Shown in pieces: positions 17,801 through 23,902 of a stretch of DNA of 64,000 nt. The translations under genes and the position numbers were made by a program. The number at the start of each line of letters is the position of its first letter. Position 1 is the stretch's first letter. The notes beneath the pieces are model-generated. The model searched no databases, had not been told where the DNA came from, and saw nothing but the letters and a program-made list of their open reading frames with translations. Origin of the DNA: Micromonospora sp. MW-13 (GTDB lineage Bacteria > Actinomycetota > Actinomycetes > Mycobacteriales > Micromonosporaceae). The stretch spans positions 124,001 to 188,000 of the forward strand of contig NZ_QKKX01000011.1 of assembly GCF_003434305.1 (NCBI RefSeq), read 5' to 3'.

Positions 17801-18252
17801 GCGGGGACCCGGGCGACCAGCCGCCGGCCGGCGGCCGCGGTGACCGTGGCCGGTACGCCGTTGAACGCGACAGCGTTCCCGGCCGGCACGGTGGAGAAGC
17901 AGCCGCCCTCCAGGGTGACCTCGGCGCCGACGGCCGCCCGCGCCGGCACCACCGACAGCAGGGCGAGGGCGGGGCTGCCCTCGCCGGCGACGGAGGTGAT
18001 GTTGCCCGCCGGGTCGTACCGGTACCGGGCGGTCCGGCCGGCCTGGTCCTGCACGCCGGCCAACTGCCCGGCGGCGTCGTACGCGTAGCCGACCGAGTCG
18101 CAGGAGACCGAGGCCGGGACGACGTCCGGCAGGTCCGCCCGGACGGCGAGCGCCGGCAGCAGGACGAGCGCGGCGAGAGCCGCGCCGAACCGGAGTCGGG
18201 CGCCGGCCCAGACCCTCGATCGGATGGTGCGGGGGCCGAGCGGTCCCGACAT
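8848..18252 (-). CDS. Secreted RHS/YD-repeat polymorphic toxin with CdiA-type nuclease C-terminus
   Basis: A 3134-residue cell-surface or secreted toxin. In order: signal peptide (hydrophobic AALAALVLLPALAVRA); a short YD-repeat pair (YAYDAAGQL, YRYDPAGNI); two IPT/TIG-like immunoglobulin folds; a divergent first unit and then twelve ~108-residue beta repeats with paired Cys (13210-17094); a carboxypeptidase-regulatory-like domain; a DUF6531-type RHS entry (DPVDLASGLFVDEHTDL); about 2 kb of YD repeats; and the RHS core end (GRFLSQDPAGFGGG, LYTYALNDPVNLSDPNG). After a Gly-rich helical linker the last ~110 residues read as a CdiA-CT-like PD-(D/E)xK nuclease (FERGLAIEAKLGGNLP, FPTIDRF, TSIKSVDL). 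The ATG at 18252 is preferred over 18285 because GGGAGG lies just upstream of it. The RHS shell would encapsulate the toxin tip; a probable immunity gene follows. Confidence 0.88.
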   Translation of the reverse strand: MSGPLGPRTIRSRVWAGARLRFGAALAALVLLPALAVRADLPDVVPASVSCDSVGYAYDAAGQLAGVQDQAGRTARYRYDPAGNITSVAGEGSPALALLSVVPARAAVGAEVTLEGGCFSTVPAGNAVAFNGVPATVTAAAGRRLVARVPAGATTGLVTVSVGGATASSPQSFVVVGPDESAPTITGVSPTVVAPGATVTVSGTGFAAEAADNAVTLNRTRAFPSAVAAGSLTVEVPTGAGSGRIGVRTRHGSGDGAADVFVAPAPYTVADVVHTSRVALGGTGSVSIPSAGDIALVVFDLTEGQRASVQLADGTLGSCGISTAKVLDPFGRTAASSGCVGATGFLDTVTARTAGTYTLLLAASSAATGSVSATVREVPADATTATTPGGSPVTVTTTVPGQNAAVTFPGSTGQRVSVKLSDGTYGTYNAAVTLRKPGGGTVTSNGSCGTACFLDTTVLPTDGTYTLAVDPQSTTTGAITVQVYDVPADAAVATTPGGGQVTATTTVPGQNSVVSFPGTAGQRVLVHLTGGTYGTYNASAVVRKPDGSNLTGSAYCGSSCLFDTTVLPVDGTYTILVNPDTSYVGAVTAQVHAVPADATASTAPGSAPVTVATVVGQNAVVSFPGTAGQRVSVQLTGGTYGTYNASGVIRKPDGSSLTGSAYCGASCFFDTVVLPVDGTYTLLLNPDGTYVGQVTAQVHAVPADASASTTPGGAAVTVTTTVPGQNAVVSFPGTAGQVVSVTLAGGTFGTYNASVTVRAPDGSTVVSESYCGTSCSFNAVTLPATGTYTVFVNPTGTTLGAVTARVYDLPNDAVANTTPGGAAVTVTSTVPGQNAVVSFPATAGQRVAVQLSGGTFGAAEAVVTLRRPDGTAIVSNTTCGTSCFLDTQALTVAGTYTVLVDPKGTVVGSITAKVHDVPADPTATTTPGGAAVTVTSTVPGQNAVVSFPGTTGQRVSVQLSGGTFGAAEATVTLRRPDGTTVTSNTACGTSCFLDSTVLPADGTYTLLVDPKTTAVGALTARVHDVPADSTATTTPGGAAVTVTSTVPGQNAVVSFPGTAGQVVTVSLSAGAFGGGNATVTLRAPNGSAVTSSSSCATSCSFSSVSLATAGTYTVLVDPVGVAVGSLTAQVFDVPVDATVGTTPGGDPVTVTTSVPGQNGVVTFPGTAGQRILVQGTGGTYGTYNATAIVRKPDGSNLTSSAYCGASCLFDTMVLPVAGTYSLLVDPASTYTGSVTVRVYDVPADATASTTPDGTAATLTTTVPGQNAVLSFVGAAGQRIVVQGTGGTYGTYNATVIVRKPDGSNLTGSAYCGATCFFDVTTLPVAGTYTILLNPDAAYTGAVTLRMYDVPDNAAVSATVGGPAVPVTTTAPGQNAVLSFAGAAGQRIVVQGSGGTYGTYNATAIVRKPDGSNLTGSAYCGATCFFDVTTLPVAGTYTILLNPDGMYTGSVSLRVYDVPADATAGTTPGGGAVTLTTTGPGQNAVLSFPGTAGQRISVQGSAGTYGTYNATAIIRKPDGTNLGSSAYCGATCFFDVTTLPVAGTYSILLNPDGMYTGSVALQVHDVPADATAATTPGGPGATLTTTVPGQNATLTFPGTAGQVVTVAITAGTYGRYNATAVVRKPDGTNLGSSVYCGDTCTFISITLPVAGTYTLFVDPASSTVGGLTGEVRLPAAVAAARKAPTKIPARPAGDVTETWMPDRFNLAGEDWQSHRTGAYGNLQPALRAERGVTALAGQALLLNGHPLADVTLAVGRRSTRTDATGRFLLTGLTAGHHVLVIDGATAGSPGRAFGRFETGVDLRAGETVELSYPIWMTRLDTAHSVRFPSPTTKQTVITTPAIPGFEVRLPKGSVIRDRAGKRVTELSITALPVDQPPFPLPAGVRTPVYFTVQPGGSVILPKGAQIIYPNTQGLAPGSRLDFWDYDPERAPCTRAPVKSYPKKPVKAAKTPAVCAVTGAEAGWYIYGHGTVTPDGRQIVPDPDVRVWEFTGAMFNGSGKRPAGTGPGEDGDSGGDPVDLASGLFVDEHTDLAVNDVLPISITRTYRQNDTQNREFGIGANFTYGIFVFSKQEYTEADLIFPDSGKVHMVRTSPGTGWTDAVFKAVDTTGPFRDAVMTWNGDGWDLVRTDGMVYVFGENAPLQSIRDRHGNQITLTRSTGGQSGDITQVTSPNGRWIKLSYSGGRVVRAQDNAGRAVQYGYDASGRLTTVTSPGGRTTTYTYDTAHRMTTVTDPRGVTYLTNSYDAAGRVAAQTMPGGVTYGFAYTTDAGGNVVKTAVTEPDGSVRETSFDAEHRVAAETTAAGTAQARTATTARDPVTHLPTALVDPYGRRTTLGYGATGQLTALTALAGTAAAQSATVTSGGPYRQLTSVTDDQGRTTRMGYDDTGNLTAATDAAGRTRRYTYNPAGQVTSFTDPLGNTTRYTYEQGDLVAVTDPLGRTTRSFVDAVGRPVAVTDPAGVLEHVRYDPDNQVLTSTDGLGRVTAFEYDGNGNLTKVTDARGNSTTVAYDSSDRPVTVTDPLGKQARQAYDVLGRVVSATDRRGRTTVTEYDVLGRTTFIGYGATAGPSYESTKRFGYDALDRLTTINDSAGGLLTLGWNDLDQVVAVTDPAGTVGYSYDAAGRRSGMTVPGQPAIAYRYDQTGLIEQITQGATTATWHRDAAGRTDRVEQAGVETRYTYDAASQLTGMFYESTGGVPIGHLGYSYDGAGRVRDLTGSLAHVTIPSTGPPASYDAANRLTSRGDRTFSYDDEGNLTGDGVLGYTWNARGELTGVTGPGLTTAYGYDAAGRLASRAAGGATTGFLYDGPNLVRERTGATAADRLTAGLDQTLVRTDAAGPRVPITDALGSVLGLADSAGTLSTQYAYDPFGAVTASGAASGNTQQFTGRERDAATGLTYHRARWYSPETGRFLSQDPAGFGGGSANLYTYALNDPVNLSDPNGDCPICVPILIGALIGGGTSVGIGAGLAALTGRKYSMGDALKDFAIGGALGAVSGGLGAYLKAGSSVWKLNQFERGLAIEAKLGGNLPRSFPTIDRFANGTATSIKSVDLTAKSYQSAGQLTSRLQGYVDKAAGFAKSNPVTWDGVTIKPGQVAVRELEIAVQRGAATSAQQNALNQIVQYGAQKGVTVRIIPMR
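13210..17094 (-). repeat. Twelve tandem ~324-bp repeats inside the RHS toxin gene
   Basis: Twelve head-to-tail units of 107-108 codons, each reading TPGG-VTVTTTVPGQNAVV, then FPGTAGQRV, GGTYGTYNA, a KPDG or RPDG turn, a CG-(S/T)CFFD cysteine pair, LPV-GTYT, a (D/N)P segment, GxVTAxV and DVPADAT. Neighbouring copies are highly similar at DNA level, for example around 13600-14420. The fold is probably a PPC-like beta sandwich with one disulfide per unit. Such an array could act as a rigid stalk or glycan-binding surface, and it is a likely place for unequal crossing-over. Confidence 0.85.
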
Positions 18253-18635
18253 GCTGCCTCCCAGGACGGAACGTCTGGGTGGCAACGTAGGCGGTTTCCA
18301 TCAACGGGCATAGATCGCCAGGTGAACGGGGTGGCAGCCCACCCCGATCACCCACGGTGACGGTGCCGTCTACCGGCCGAAACGGCCGACGCGGTCGCGG
18401 CGATGTCGACTATCGGACAGTTGATTGTGTTGCCTGATCCCGGGGCAAAAGCGGGCAGGTCAGCGGGCAGCTCCGAAACTGCCGCGCACCATGGCAACCC
18501 ACCCGTCGGATGCGCGGCAGGGGCGAGCCTACGAGCTACGCCGCGCCGGGGAACTCCTCGCCCGGCTGCGCGGTGCCTGAGGCCGCGCGGTCGGCGGATC
18601 GGTAGGTGGTGCCGCTCCAGGTTCCGGTGCCGCGG
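18253..18635. other. Intergenic region upstream of the RHS toxin gene
   Basis: It holds the RHS ribosome binding site, an inverted repeat CGGCCG-AAA-CGGCCG (18374-18388), and an AT-richer stretch at 18401-18440 that is a good place for the toxin promoter. An ATG at 18491 opens a 29-codon frame to TGA 18580 (MATHPSDARQGRAYELRRAG then ELLARLRGA). It could be a tiny gene or the tail of a lost regulator gene; no ribosome binding site is obvious. Nothing else is recognised. Confidence 0.4.
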
Positions 18636-19421
18636 CTACAGGGAGACGACCCAGCCGCCGTCGACGGTGAGCGTGTGCCCGGTGACGTACGCGGACGCCG
18701 CCGAGGCGAGGAACACCACGGCGCCGGCGAGGTCCCCCGGCTCGCCGACCCGGCCCAGGGGGATGTGCCGGGCCACCAGTTCGTCCTCGGCGTCCCTGGT
18801 GGGCATGAGGTCCGCGGTCATCTCCGTGCGCATGTAGCCCGGGGCGATGGCGTTCACCCGGATGCCGTCGCCGCCCCACTCGTAGGCGAGGTTCTTCGTC
18901 AGCTGCACGACGGCGGCCTTCGACGCGTCGTACACCGAGGACCGCTCGCCGTCGACGACCAGGCCGCCGATGGACGCGAGGTTGATGATCCGGCCGCCGC
19001 CGCGCGGGCGCATCGCCCGCGCGGCGCGCTGGGCCACGAAGTACGTCCCGCGCAGGTTGACCCCCAGGGTCAGGTCGAACTCGGCCGCGGTGGCGTCGAG
19101 CGCGGCGTTGCGCAGCGACACACCGGCGTTGTTCACCACCACGTCGGGCACGTGGCCCCGCCGTTCGAGGTCGTCGAACGCGGCCTCGATGCTGTCGACG
19201 GAGGTGACGTCCAGCGCCAGCGGCAGCGCGCGGACGCCCTGCCGGCGCAGGTGGGCGCAGGCCTGCTCGGCGCGTTCGGTGGTCAGGTCGGTGGCGACGA
19301 TCTCGGCGCCGGCCTGGCCGAGGGCGAGGGCCTGGGCGCGGCCGAGGCCGCCGTGCGCCCCGGTGACCAGGGCGCGTGTTCCGTCGAGGGTGAACAGGGA
19401 CGTCAGTGCGGCCGATGGCAC
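18636..19421 (-). CDS. Short-chain dehydrogenase/reductase (SDR, classical type)
   Basis: A 261-residue NAD(P)-dependent oxidoreductase. It has the cofactor motif TGAHGGLG (20-27), NNAG (97-100), and the catalytic set Ser150 (NLAS), Tyr164 and Lys168 (YDASK). After the beta-2 strand an Asp (ATDLTTE) favours NAD(H). It ends with the usual LTVDGGW segment of FabG-like SDRs. It is the last gene of the six-gene operon that starts with the amino acid ABC transporter (43 bp after the GntR gene), so it probably oxidises a hydroxy intermediate derived from the imported compound. The substrate is not determinable. Confidence 0.88.
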   Translation of the reverse strand: MPSAALTSLFTLDGTRALVTGAHGGLGRAQALALGQAGAEIVATDLTTERAEQACAHLRRQGVRALPLALDVTSVDSIEAAFDDLERRGHVPDVVVNNAGVSLRNAALDATAAEFDLTLGVNLRGTYFVAQRAARAMRPRGGGRIINLASIGGLVVDGERSSVYDASKAAVVQLTKNLAYEWGGDGIRVNAIAPGYMRTEMTADLMPTRDAEDELVARHIPLGRVGEPGDLAGAVVFLASAASAYVTGHTLTVDGGWVVSL

Positions 19422-19464
19422 GGCGGGTCCTTTCCGGCGGCCCGGACGCGCCCCTCGGGGCGGG

Positions 19465-20154
19465 CTACAGGCCGTAGTTGGTGAGGATCTCGAAGACCTT
19501 CTGGGAGTCGTGGCGGACGTGCTCGCGCATCTGCTCGGCGGCGGCGGCCTCGTCGGCGGCGGCGACCGCCGCCGCCAGGGGCCGGTGGTCCACCGCGGTC
19601 CAGTCCGGGGTGGTGACCACCTTGGAGCAGAAGTACCACTGCCGCAGGGCCAGGTTGAAGTAGATCCGGGCGGTGGCGTTGAGGTACTCGTTGCGGCTCA
19701 TCAGGTAGACGCACTGGTGGAAGGCGGCGTCCAGGTCGATGCACCGTTGCAGGTCGGTGGTCCGGGCCTGCTCCTCGGCGAGCGCGACGAGTTGTTCCTT
19801 CTCCGCCTTCGAGCCGCGCCCGCAGGCCAGCGTCGTGGCCAGGGACTCCAGTTCCAGTCGCAACTCCATGACCGAGCGGGAGTCCTTGAGCGCGATCTCG
19901 GTGGCGTAGGTGCCGCTGCGCGGGTAGATGACGACCAGCTTCTCGAACTCCAGCCGCCTGATGGCCTCGCGCACCGGGGACAGGCCCACGCCGAGGTCGG
20001 CCCGCAGGTCGTTCTCGACGAGCCGGTCCCCGGGCATGATCTCGGCGCGGACGAGCCGGGAGCACAGGCTGGCGTAGGCCGACTCGCTGAGCAGGGCGTT
20101 GCCCGCCTGTTCGGTGCCGACGAGCGCGCCCTTCCCGACGTACTCCGACAACAT
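19465..20154 (-). CDS. GntR-family transcriptional regulator, FadR/FCD type
   Basis: A 229-residue repressor. The N-terminal winged helix shows AYASLCSRLVRAEIMPGDRL, LRADLGVGLSPVREAIRRLE and VVIYPRSGTYA. The C-terminal all-helical FCD effector domain has the metal/ligand pattern DLDAAFHQ, SRNEYL and a late EHVRHDSQ. ATG 20154 is preferred over the longer frame because GGGGGAGG lies 6 nt upstream. It sits inside the transporter operon, so it most likely senses the imported acid or a breakdown product and controls its own operon; the shared 13-bp element at 23819 and 25665 is the best candidate operator. Confidence 0.88.
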   Translation of the reverse strand: MLSEYVGKGALVGTEQAGNALLSESAYASLCSRLVRAEIMPGDRLVENDLRADLGVGLSPVREAIRRLEFEKLVVIYPRSGTYATEIALKDSRSVMELRLELESLATTLACGRGSKAEKEQLVALAEEQARTTDLQRCIDLDAAFHQCVYLMSRNEYLNATARIYFNLALRQWYFCSKVVTTPDWTAVDHRPLAAAVAAADEAAAAEQMREHVRHDSQKVFEILTNYGL

Positions 20155-20222
20155 CTGTTCCTCCCCCACGTCGTGCACCGCTTCTGCGCAGCGGCCCCGC
20201 ACTCTGGCAAGCTACCGGACGA

Positions 20223-21002
20223 TTACGGCCGTTCCGCCGCTCCGCCGCGGGACGGGTTGCCGAGAAGGTCGTCGATGACCGTCGAGACGCCGTTCTGCAC
20301 GGTGCAGGCGTAGTCCCCGACGGAGTACTCGCCGCCCAGCACCTCGACCACCTTCAGTTCGACGCCGTTGACCGAGAGCGCGTCGGTGAGCTCGACGGTT
20401 GCCGGTCCGAAGCTGCGGTGCTTGAGGACGAAGTCCTTCGAGGTGTCCCGGGAGATGATCTCGAAGACCCGGAACCCCGGCCCGTCGGCCTCGGGCAGGG
20501 CGTGCACCTGAAGGTGCGGGTACAGGGACAGGTCGGCCCAGGCGGCGTTGTCGTGGCCCTCCCCCGGCGTCATGGAGATGCCGAACACCGGCTTGCCGGA
20601 GCGGTGCACGGTGCCGGAGACCGCCTCGGGAGTGTCGGTCAGCGCGATGTCGGCGTACTGCTTGGGGTAGCCCCAGACCTCCCGGCCGAAGGCGACGCTC
20701 CAGGGCTGGTCCTCGTACTCGAAGAAGTAGTTGACCCCCCGGTGGTCGCCGTAGCGGACGGGAATGACGACCCCGGAGTCGTAGAAGGCGCCGGGGGTGG
20801 CGTTGCCGAAGTCCGCGATCTGCACGACGAACCGGTCGTCGGCAAGCTCGAACGGGGTGGGCGCGAGCAGCGCCTCCAGGTTCGCCCGATCGCCGCGACA
20901 GTAGACGGACAGGCTGCGCAGGTCCCTGCACCAGTAGGGCTGGTCGCCGCTCGGGTACCCGAGGTAGGTGAAGAAGTCCCTGGTGTCGTACGGCTTGCTC
21001 AT
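20223..21002 (-). CDS. Acetoacetate decarboxylase-like protein (ADC family)
   Basis: A 259-residue protein with the ADC-family beta-barrel pattern: VIPVRYGDHRGVNYFFEYED, then GREVWGYPKQYADI near residues 125-140, whose Lys matches the region of the Schiff-base lysine of acetoacetate decarboxylase, then SRDTSKDFVLKHRSFGPATVEL. Some ADC-superfamily members decarboxylate beta-keto acids while others are aldolase- or hydratase-like. It lies between the ABC ATPase gene (40 bp) and the GntR gene (68 bp), so it works in catabolism of the imported compound. Whether it decarboxylates is uncertain. Confidence 0.75.
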   Translation of the reverse strand: MSKPYDTRDFFTYLGYPSGDQPYWCRDLRSLSVYCRGDRANLEALLAPTPFELADDRFVVQIADFGNATPGAFYDSGVVIPVRYGDHRGVNYFFEYEDQPWSVAFGREVWGYPKQYADIALTDTPEAVSGTVHRSGKPVFGISMTPGEGHDNAAWADLSLYPHLQVHALPEADGPGFRVFEIISRDTSKDFVLKHRSFGPATVELTDALSVNGVELKVVEVLGGEYSVGDYACTVQNGVSTVIDDLLGNPSRGGAAERP

Positions 21003-21042
21003 CGGTTGGTGTCCCTGACCTTGTCTCGTGGAGGGGGTGGGG

Positions 21043-21792
21043 CTAGTCCCGGCCGGCTTCGTGGATCTTGCGGAGGAACGACCGGAGCTCGGGCGAGGTG
21101 GGTGCTTCGAAGATCTGCTCGGGCGGGCCCTGTTCGAGGATCGTGCCGCGGTGCAGGAAGCAGACCTTCGAGGAGATCTCCCGGGCGAAGGGCATCTCGT
21201 GGGTCGTCATCATCATGGTGATGCCGTCGGAGGCGAGTTCCCGGACCAGGTTCAGCACCTCGATCACCAGTTCGGGGTCGAGGGCTGAGGTGATCTCGTC
21301 CAGCAGCAGAGCCTGCGGACGCATGAGCATCGCCCGGGCGATGGCGACGCGCTGCTGCTGGCCGCCGGACAGTTGCGCGGGGTAGGAGTCGGCCTTGTCC
21401 CGCAGGCCGACGCGGTCGAGCATCGCCCGCGCGTTGGCCTCGGCCTCGGGCCTGCTCGCCACACCGGCGCGCACCGGGGTGAGGGTGCAGTTGCGCAGCA
21501 CCGTCATGTGCGGGAACAGGTTGAAGCTCTGGAAGACGATCCCGACCCGGCGACGCAGTCCGACCAGGTCGACGCCCTCGCCGGAGACGACGTCACCGTC
21601 GAGCAGGATCCGCCCGCCCTGGACGTCCTCCAGCCCGTTGACGCAGCGCAGCAGCGTCGACTTGCCGGAGCCGGAGGCGCCGATCAGGGTGACCACCTCG
21701 TGCCGGTCGACGGTCAGGTCGACCTTGTCCAGCACGGTGAGGTCGCCGTACCGCTTGGTCACCTGGTCGAACTCGATGAACGGTCGCGACAT
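21043..21792 (-). CDS. Polar amino acid ABC transporter, ATP-binding protein (GlnQ/HisP type)
   Basis: A 249-residue ATPase that powers the import system. Walker A GASGSGKS (38-45), Q-loop (FQSFNLFPH), signature LSGGQQQR, Walker B ALLLDEITSALD and the switch His (THEMPFAR) are all present. ITSALD is used in place of the common PTSALD. The order SBP-permease-ATPase and the length are typical of the polar amino acid uptake family. A 3-bp gap follows the permease stop, so translation is coupled. Confidence 0.92.
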   Translation of the reverse strand: MSRPFIEFDQVTKRYGDLTVLDKVDLTVDRHEVVTLIGASGSGKSTLLRCVNGLEDVQGGRILLDGDVVSGEGVDLVGLRRRVGIVFQSFNLFPHMTVLRNCTLTPVRAGVASRPEAEANARAMLDRVGLRDKADSYPAQLSGGQQQRVAIARAMLMRPQALLLDEITSALDPELVIEVLNLVRELASDGITMMMTTHEMPFAREISSKVCFLHRGTILEQGPPEQIFEAPTSPELRSFLRKIHEAGRD

Positions 21793-21795
21793 GGC

Positions 21796-22893
21796 TCACG
21801 CCCCTGTCTTCCTGGCCCCGGTGCGGGCGAGCAGGTAGTCGACGAACCGGGTCTGCGGGATGGTGATGAGGACGAACACGAGGCACACGGCGGTCACCGC
21901 GGAGAGGTTGAAGTCGTTCGCCGAGTAGATCTTGGCCTGGCTGAAGGCGTCGATGATGCCGACGACGATGACCAGCGCGGTGTCCTTCTGCAGGCCGATG
22001 AACGTGCTCAGCATGGGAGCGGCGATGTTGCGGGCCATCTGCGGCATGATGACGAACCTGAGCACGTCGGTCTGGGTCAGGCCCATGGACAGGGCGGCCG
22101 AGCTCTGGCCGGGGTTGATCGACTCGATCCCGGCGCGGTACAGCTCCGCGTTGTAGGCGCTGTACGTCATGGCCAGCGCCACGATGGCGTAGACGACCAG
22201 CGACCCGCCGCTGAGCAACGGCACCTCGGTCAGCGGCAGCCCGTAGCAGACGAGGTAGATCAGGACGACCGACGGGATGCCGCGGAACACGTCGATGTAG
22301 GCGATGGACAGCGCCCGGACCGGGCGGAAGCCCCGGCCGGGAAGCTGCCGGCCGATGGCGAGCACGAGGCCGAAGACCATGGCGAGGATCTGGGCGCCGA
22401 GCGCGATCTGGATGTTGATCCACAGCGCGCGGACGATGTCCAGGAAGCTGCGCGACATGTACTCGCCGTTGAAGAAGGTCTTCTGCACCGCCCCGTCGTT
22501 GGTGAAGACCATCAGGGCGAGCAGGGCCACGATGGCCAGGCACCCGCTGAGTCCCAGGGACGAGATCGCGGCGTCCCGGGAGCCGGCCGCCGCCCGGCGG
22601 GCCTCGACGTACCGGCCGGCCGCCCAGTCCCGTCGGGACCGGTGGCTGCGCCGGTAGGCCGACCAGAGGGGCCAGCCGAGCGCGGCGAGCGGCAGCACGG
22701 CGCCGAGCAGGAGCCGCGCGGCCGGCCCGTCGACCAGCATGGTGGCGAGCTGGTGGCACAGGGTCGTGGCCAGGACGGTGAGCAGGGCCGCGGCGGTGAG
22801 GTAGGCCGTCGTCGCCAGCGGCCTGGTCGGGGTGGAGCCGGCGCCGGGCGGTGTCGCCCGGGCCTCAGGTGTCTCGGGTGCCTGCACCGTCAT
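21796..22893 (-). CDS. Polar amino acid ABC transporter, permease (HisM/GlnP type)
   Basis: A 365-residue membrane protein. The C-terminal ~220 residues form the permease core, with the His/Glu/Gln-type pattern YIDVFRGIPSVVLIYLVCYG, AYNAELYRAGIESI, the EAA-like ALSMGLTQTDVLRFVIMPQ and FIGLQKDTALVIVVGI. The N-terminal ~140 residues add two hydrophobic segments and a basic loop (RRSHRSRRDWAAGRY), an extension not present in short GlnP proteins but common in actinobacteria. Only one permease gene is present, so it probably acts as a homodimer. A 2-bp gap separates it from the SBP gene. Confidence 0.9.
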   Translation of the reverse strand: MTVQAPETPEARATPPGAGSTPTRPLATTAYLTAAALLTVLATTLCHQLATMLVDGPAARLLLGAVLPLAALGWPLWSAYRRSHRSRRDWAAGRYVEARRAAAGSRDAAISSLGLSGCLAIVALLALMVFTNDGAVQKTFFNGEYMSRSFLDIVRALWINIQIALGAQILAMVFGLVLAIGRQLPGRGFRPVRALSIAYIDVFRGIPSVVLIYLVCYGLPLTEVPLLSGGSLVVYAIVALAMTYSAYNAELYRAGIESINPGQSSAALSMGLTQTDVLRFVIMPQMARNIAAPMLSTFIGLQKDTALVIVVGIIDAFSQAKIYSANDFNLSAVTAVCLVFVLITIPQTRFVDYLLARTGARKTGA

Positions 22894-22895
22894 GG

Positions 22896-23765
22896 TCAGG
22901 CACTCCAGTCGGCCAGTTTGTCAGGGTCTCCGCCGAGGATCGGGTTCAGCCACTTGGCCATGATGGCGGCGAGGGTGCCGTCCTTCTTCATGTCGGCGAG
23001 GATCTGGTCGACCACGGTGACGTTGGGCGAACCCTTGGGGAACAGCGCCGCCACGTCGCCACCGACCGGGTACTGCCCGATCACCTCGAGCTTGCCGCCG
23101 GAGCTGGCCGCCCGGGGCATGACGGTGGCGGTGTCGTTGAGCGCGGCGTCGATCTGCCCGGCCAGGACGGCGTTGAACAGGTCGTCGTTGGAGGCGAAGA
23201 CCCGCACCTGCTTGGGCTTGAGCGTCTCGTTGACGTAGCTGAGCTGGACGGATCCGGCGAGCACACCGACGGTGGCGGTCCTGATGCTGTCCTTGGTCAG
23301 GTCGGACCCGGTCTTGACGAGGACGCCGGTGCGGTAGGTGTTGTAGGGCGTGGAGAAGTCGACGGCCCTGCGCCGTTCGGGGGTGTCGTAGATGTCCCAG
23401 ACCGCGAAGTCGAAGTTCGAGGCCTTGGCGGTGACGAGGGCCTCGAACGAGGCGTTCACCAGCTTGATCCGGTCCAGTCCGGCGCGGTTGGCGATCTCGG
23501 CGTCGAGGCAGTACATGTAGCCGCCGTCGACCGATTCGAGGGTGTTGCCCCGGTAGCCGGCGGGGTAGGGCAGCGAGGCGGCGACGGTGAGGGTGCCCTC
23601 GGTCTTGGTCTGCAACTTGTGCACCGTGGGGTTCTCCGTCACCGCACAGTCGCCGAAGTCGGCTGCCCCGGATCCGGCGGACGAGGTGTCCGTGCCGCAC
23701 CCGGCCAGGGCGATCAGCCCGCTGATGGCCGTGGCGACGCCGAGGGAGCGTAGGGACCTCTTCAT
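22896..23765 (-). CDS. Amino acid ABC transporter substrate-binding lipoprotein
   Basis: A 289-residue family 3 solute-binding protein. The signal peptide ends in a lipobox LAGC (Cys23), so it is anchored to the outer face of the membrane. The mature part has the type II fold pattern: GTLTVAASLPYPAGY, NFDFAVWDIYDTPERRRAVDFS, TPYNTYRTGVLVK, VGVLAGSV and DAALNDTATV. The Asp and Arg of the ligand clamp typical of amino acid binders appear near DIYDTPERR. It is the first gene of the operon and carries the promoter with the shared AT-rich element. The ligand is probably an amino acid or related small acid. Confidence 0.9.
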   Translation of the reverse strand: MKRSLRSLGVATAISGLIALAGCGTDTSSAGSGAADFGDCAVTENPTVHKLQTKTEGTLTVAASLPYPAGYRGNTLESVDGGYMYCLDAEIANRAGLDRIKLVNASFEALVTAKASNFDFAVWDIYDTPERRRAVDFSTPYNTYRTGVLVKTGSDLTKDSIRTATVGVLAGSVQLSYVNETLKPKQVRVFASNDDLFNAVLAGQIDAALNDTATVMPRAASSGGKLEVIGQYPVGGDVAALFPKGSPNVTVVDQILADMKKDGTLAAIMAKWLNPILGGDPDKLADWSA

Positions 23766-23810
23766 CTGACACCTCCGTGTCGATGGTCGTGAAGCATGGG
23801 GGTGAATAGG

Positions 23811-23831
23811 AATTTCAGTGAAATTTTAGTG
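23811..23831. promoter_or_regulatory. Candidate operator upstream of the transporter operon
   Basis: AATTTCA-G-TGAAATT (23811-23825) is a perfect inverted repeat, and it overlaps TGAAATTTTAGTG (23819-23831). The same 13-mer occurs, inverted, at 25665-25677 upstream of the aldehyde dehydrogenase gene. Runs this rich in A+T are rare in this sequence. It lies 50-65 bp before the SBP start, where a promoter or operator is expected. The operon's own GntR regulator is the likely ligand. Confidence 0.6.
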
Positions 23832-23902
23832 AAGTGTGGACGACGCTAGCACCTGCTCGGCGAGTCGGTCCAGAGGCAGTTCTGCCTGGTGAACGCCGTG
23901 CT

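Noticed and set aside
13564..18360. Plus-strand open frame of 1598 codons opposite the RHS toxin
   Set aside because: A mirror of the repeat array: its internal periodicity comes from the sense repeats, and its start and composition are not gene-like.
18491..18580. 29-codon frame upstream of the RHS gene
   Set aside because: Too short, no ribosome binding site, no neighbouring partner; only noted in the intergenic entry.
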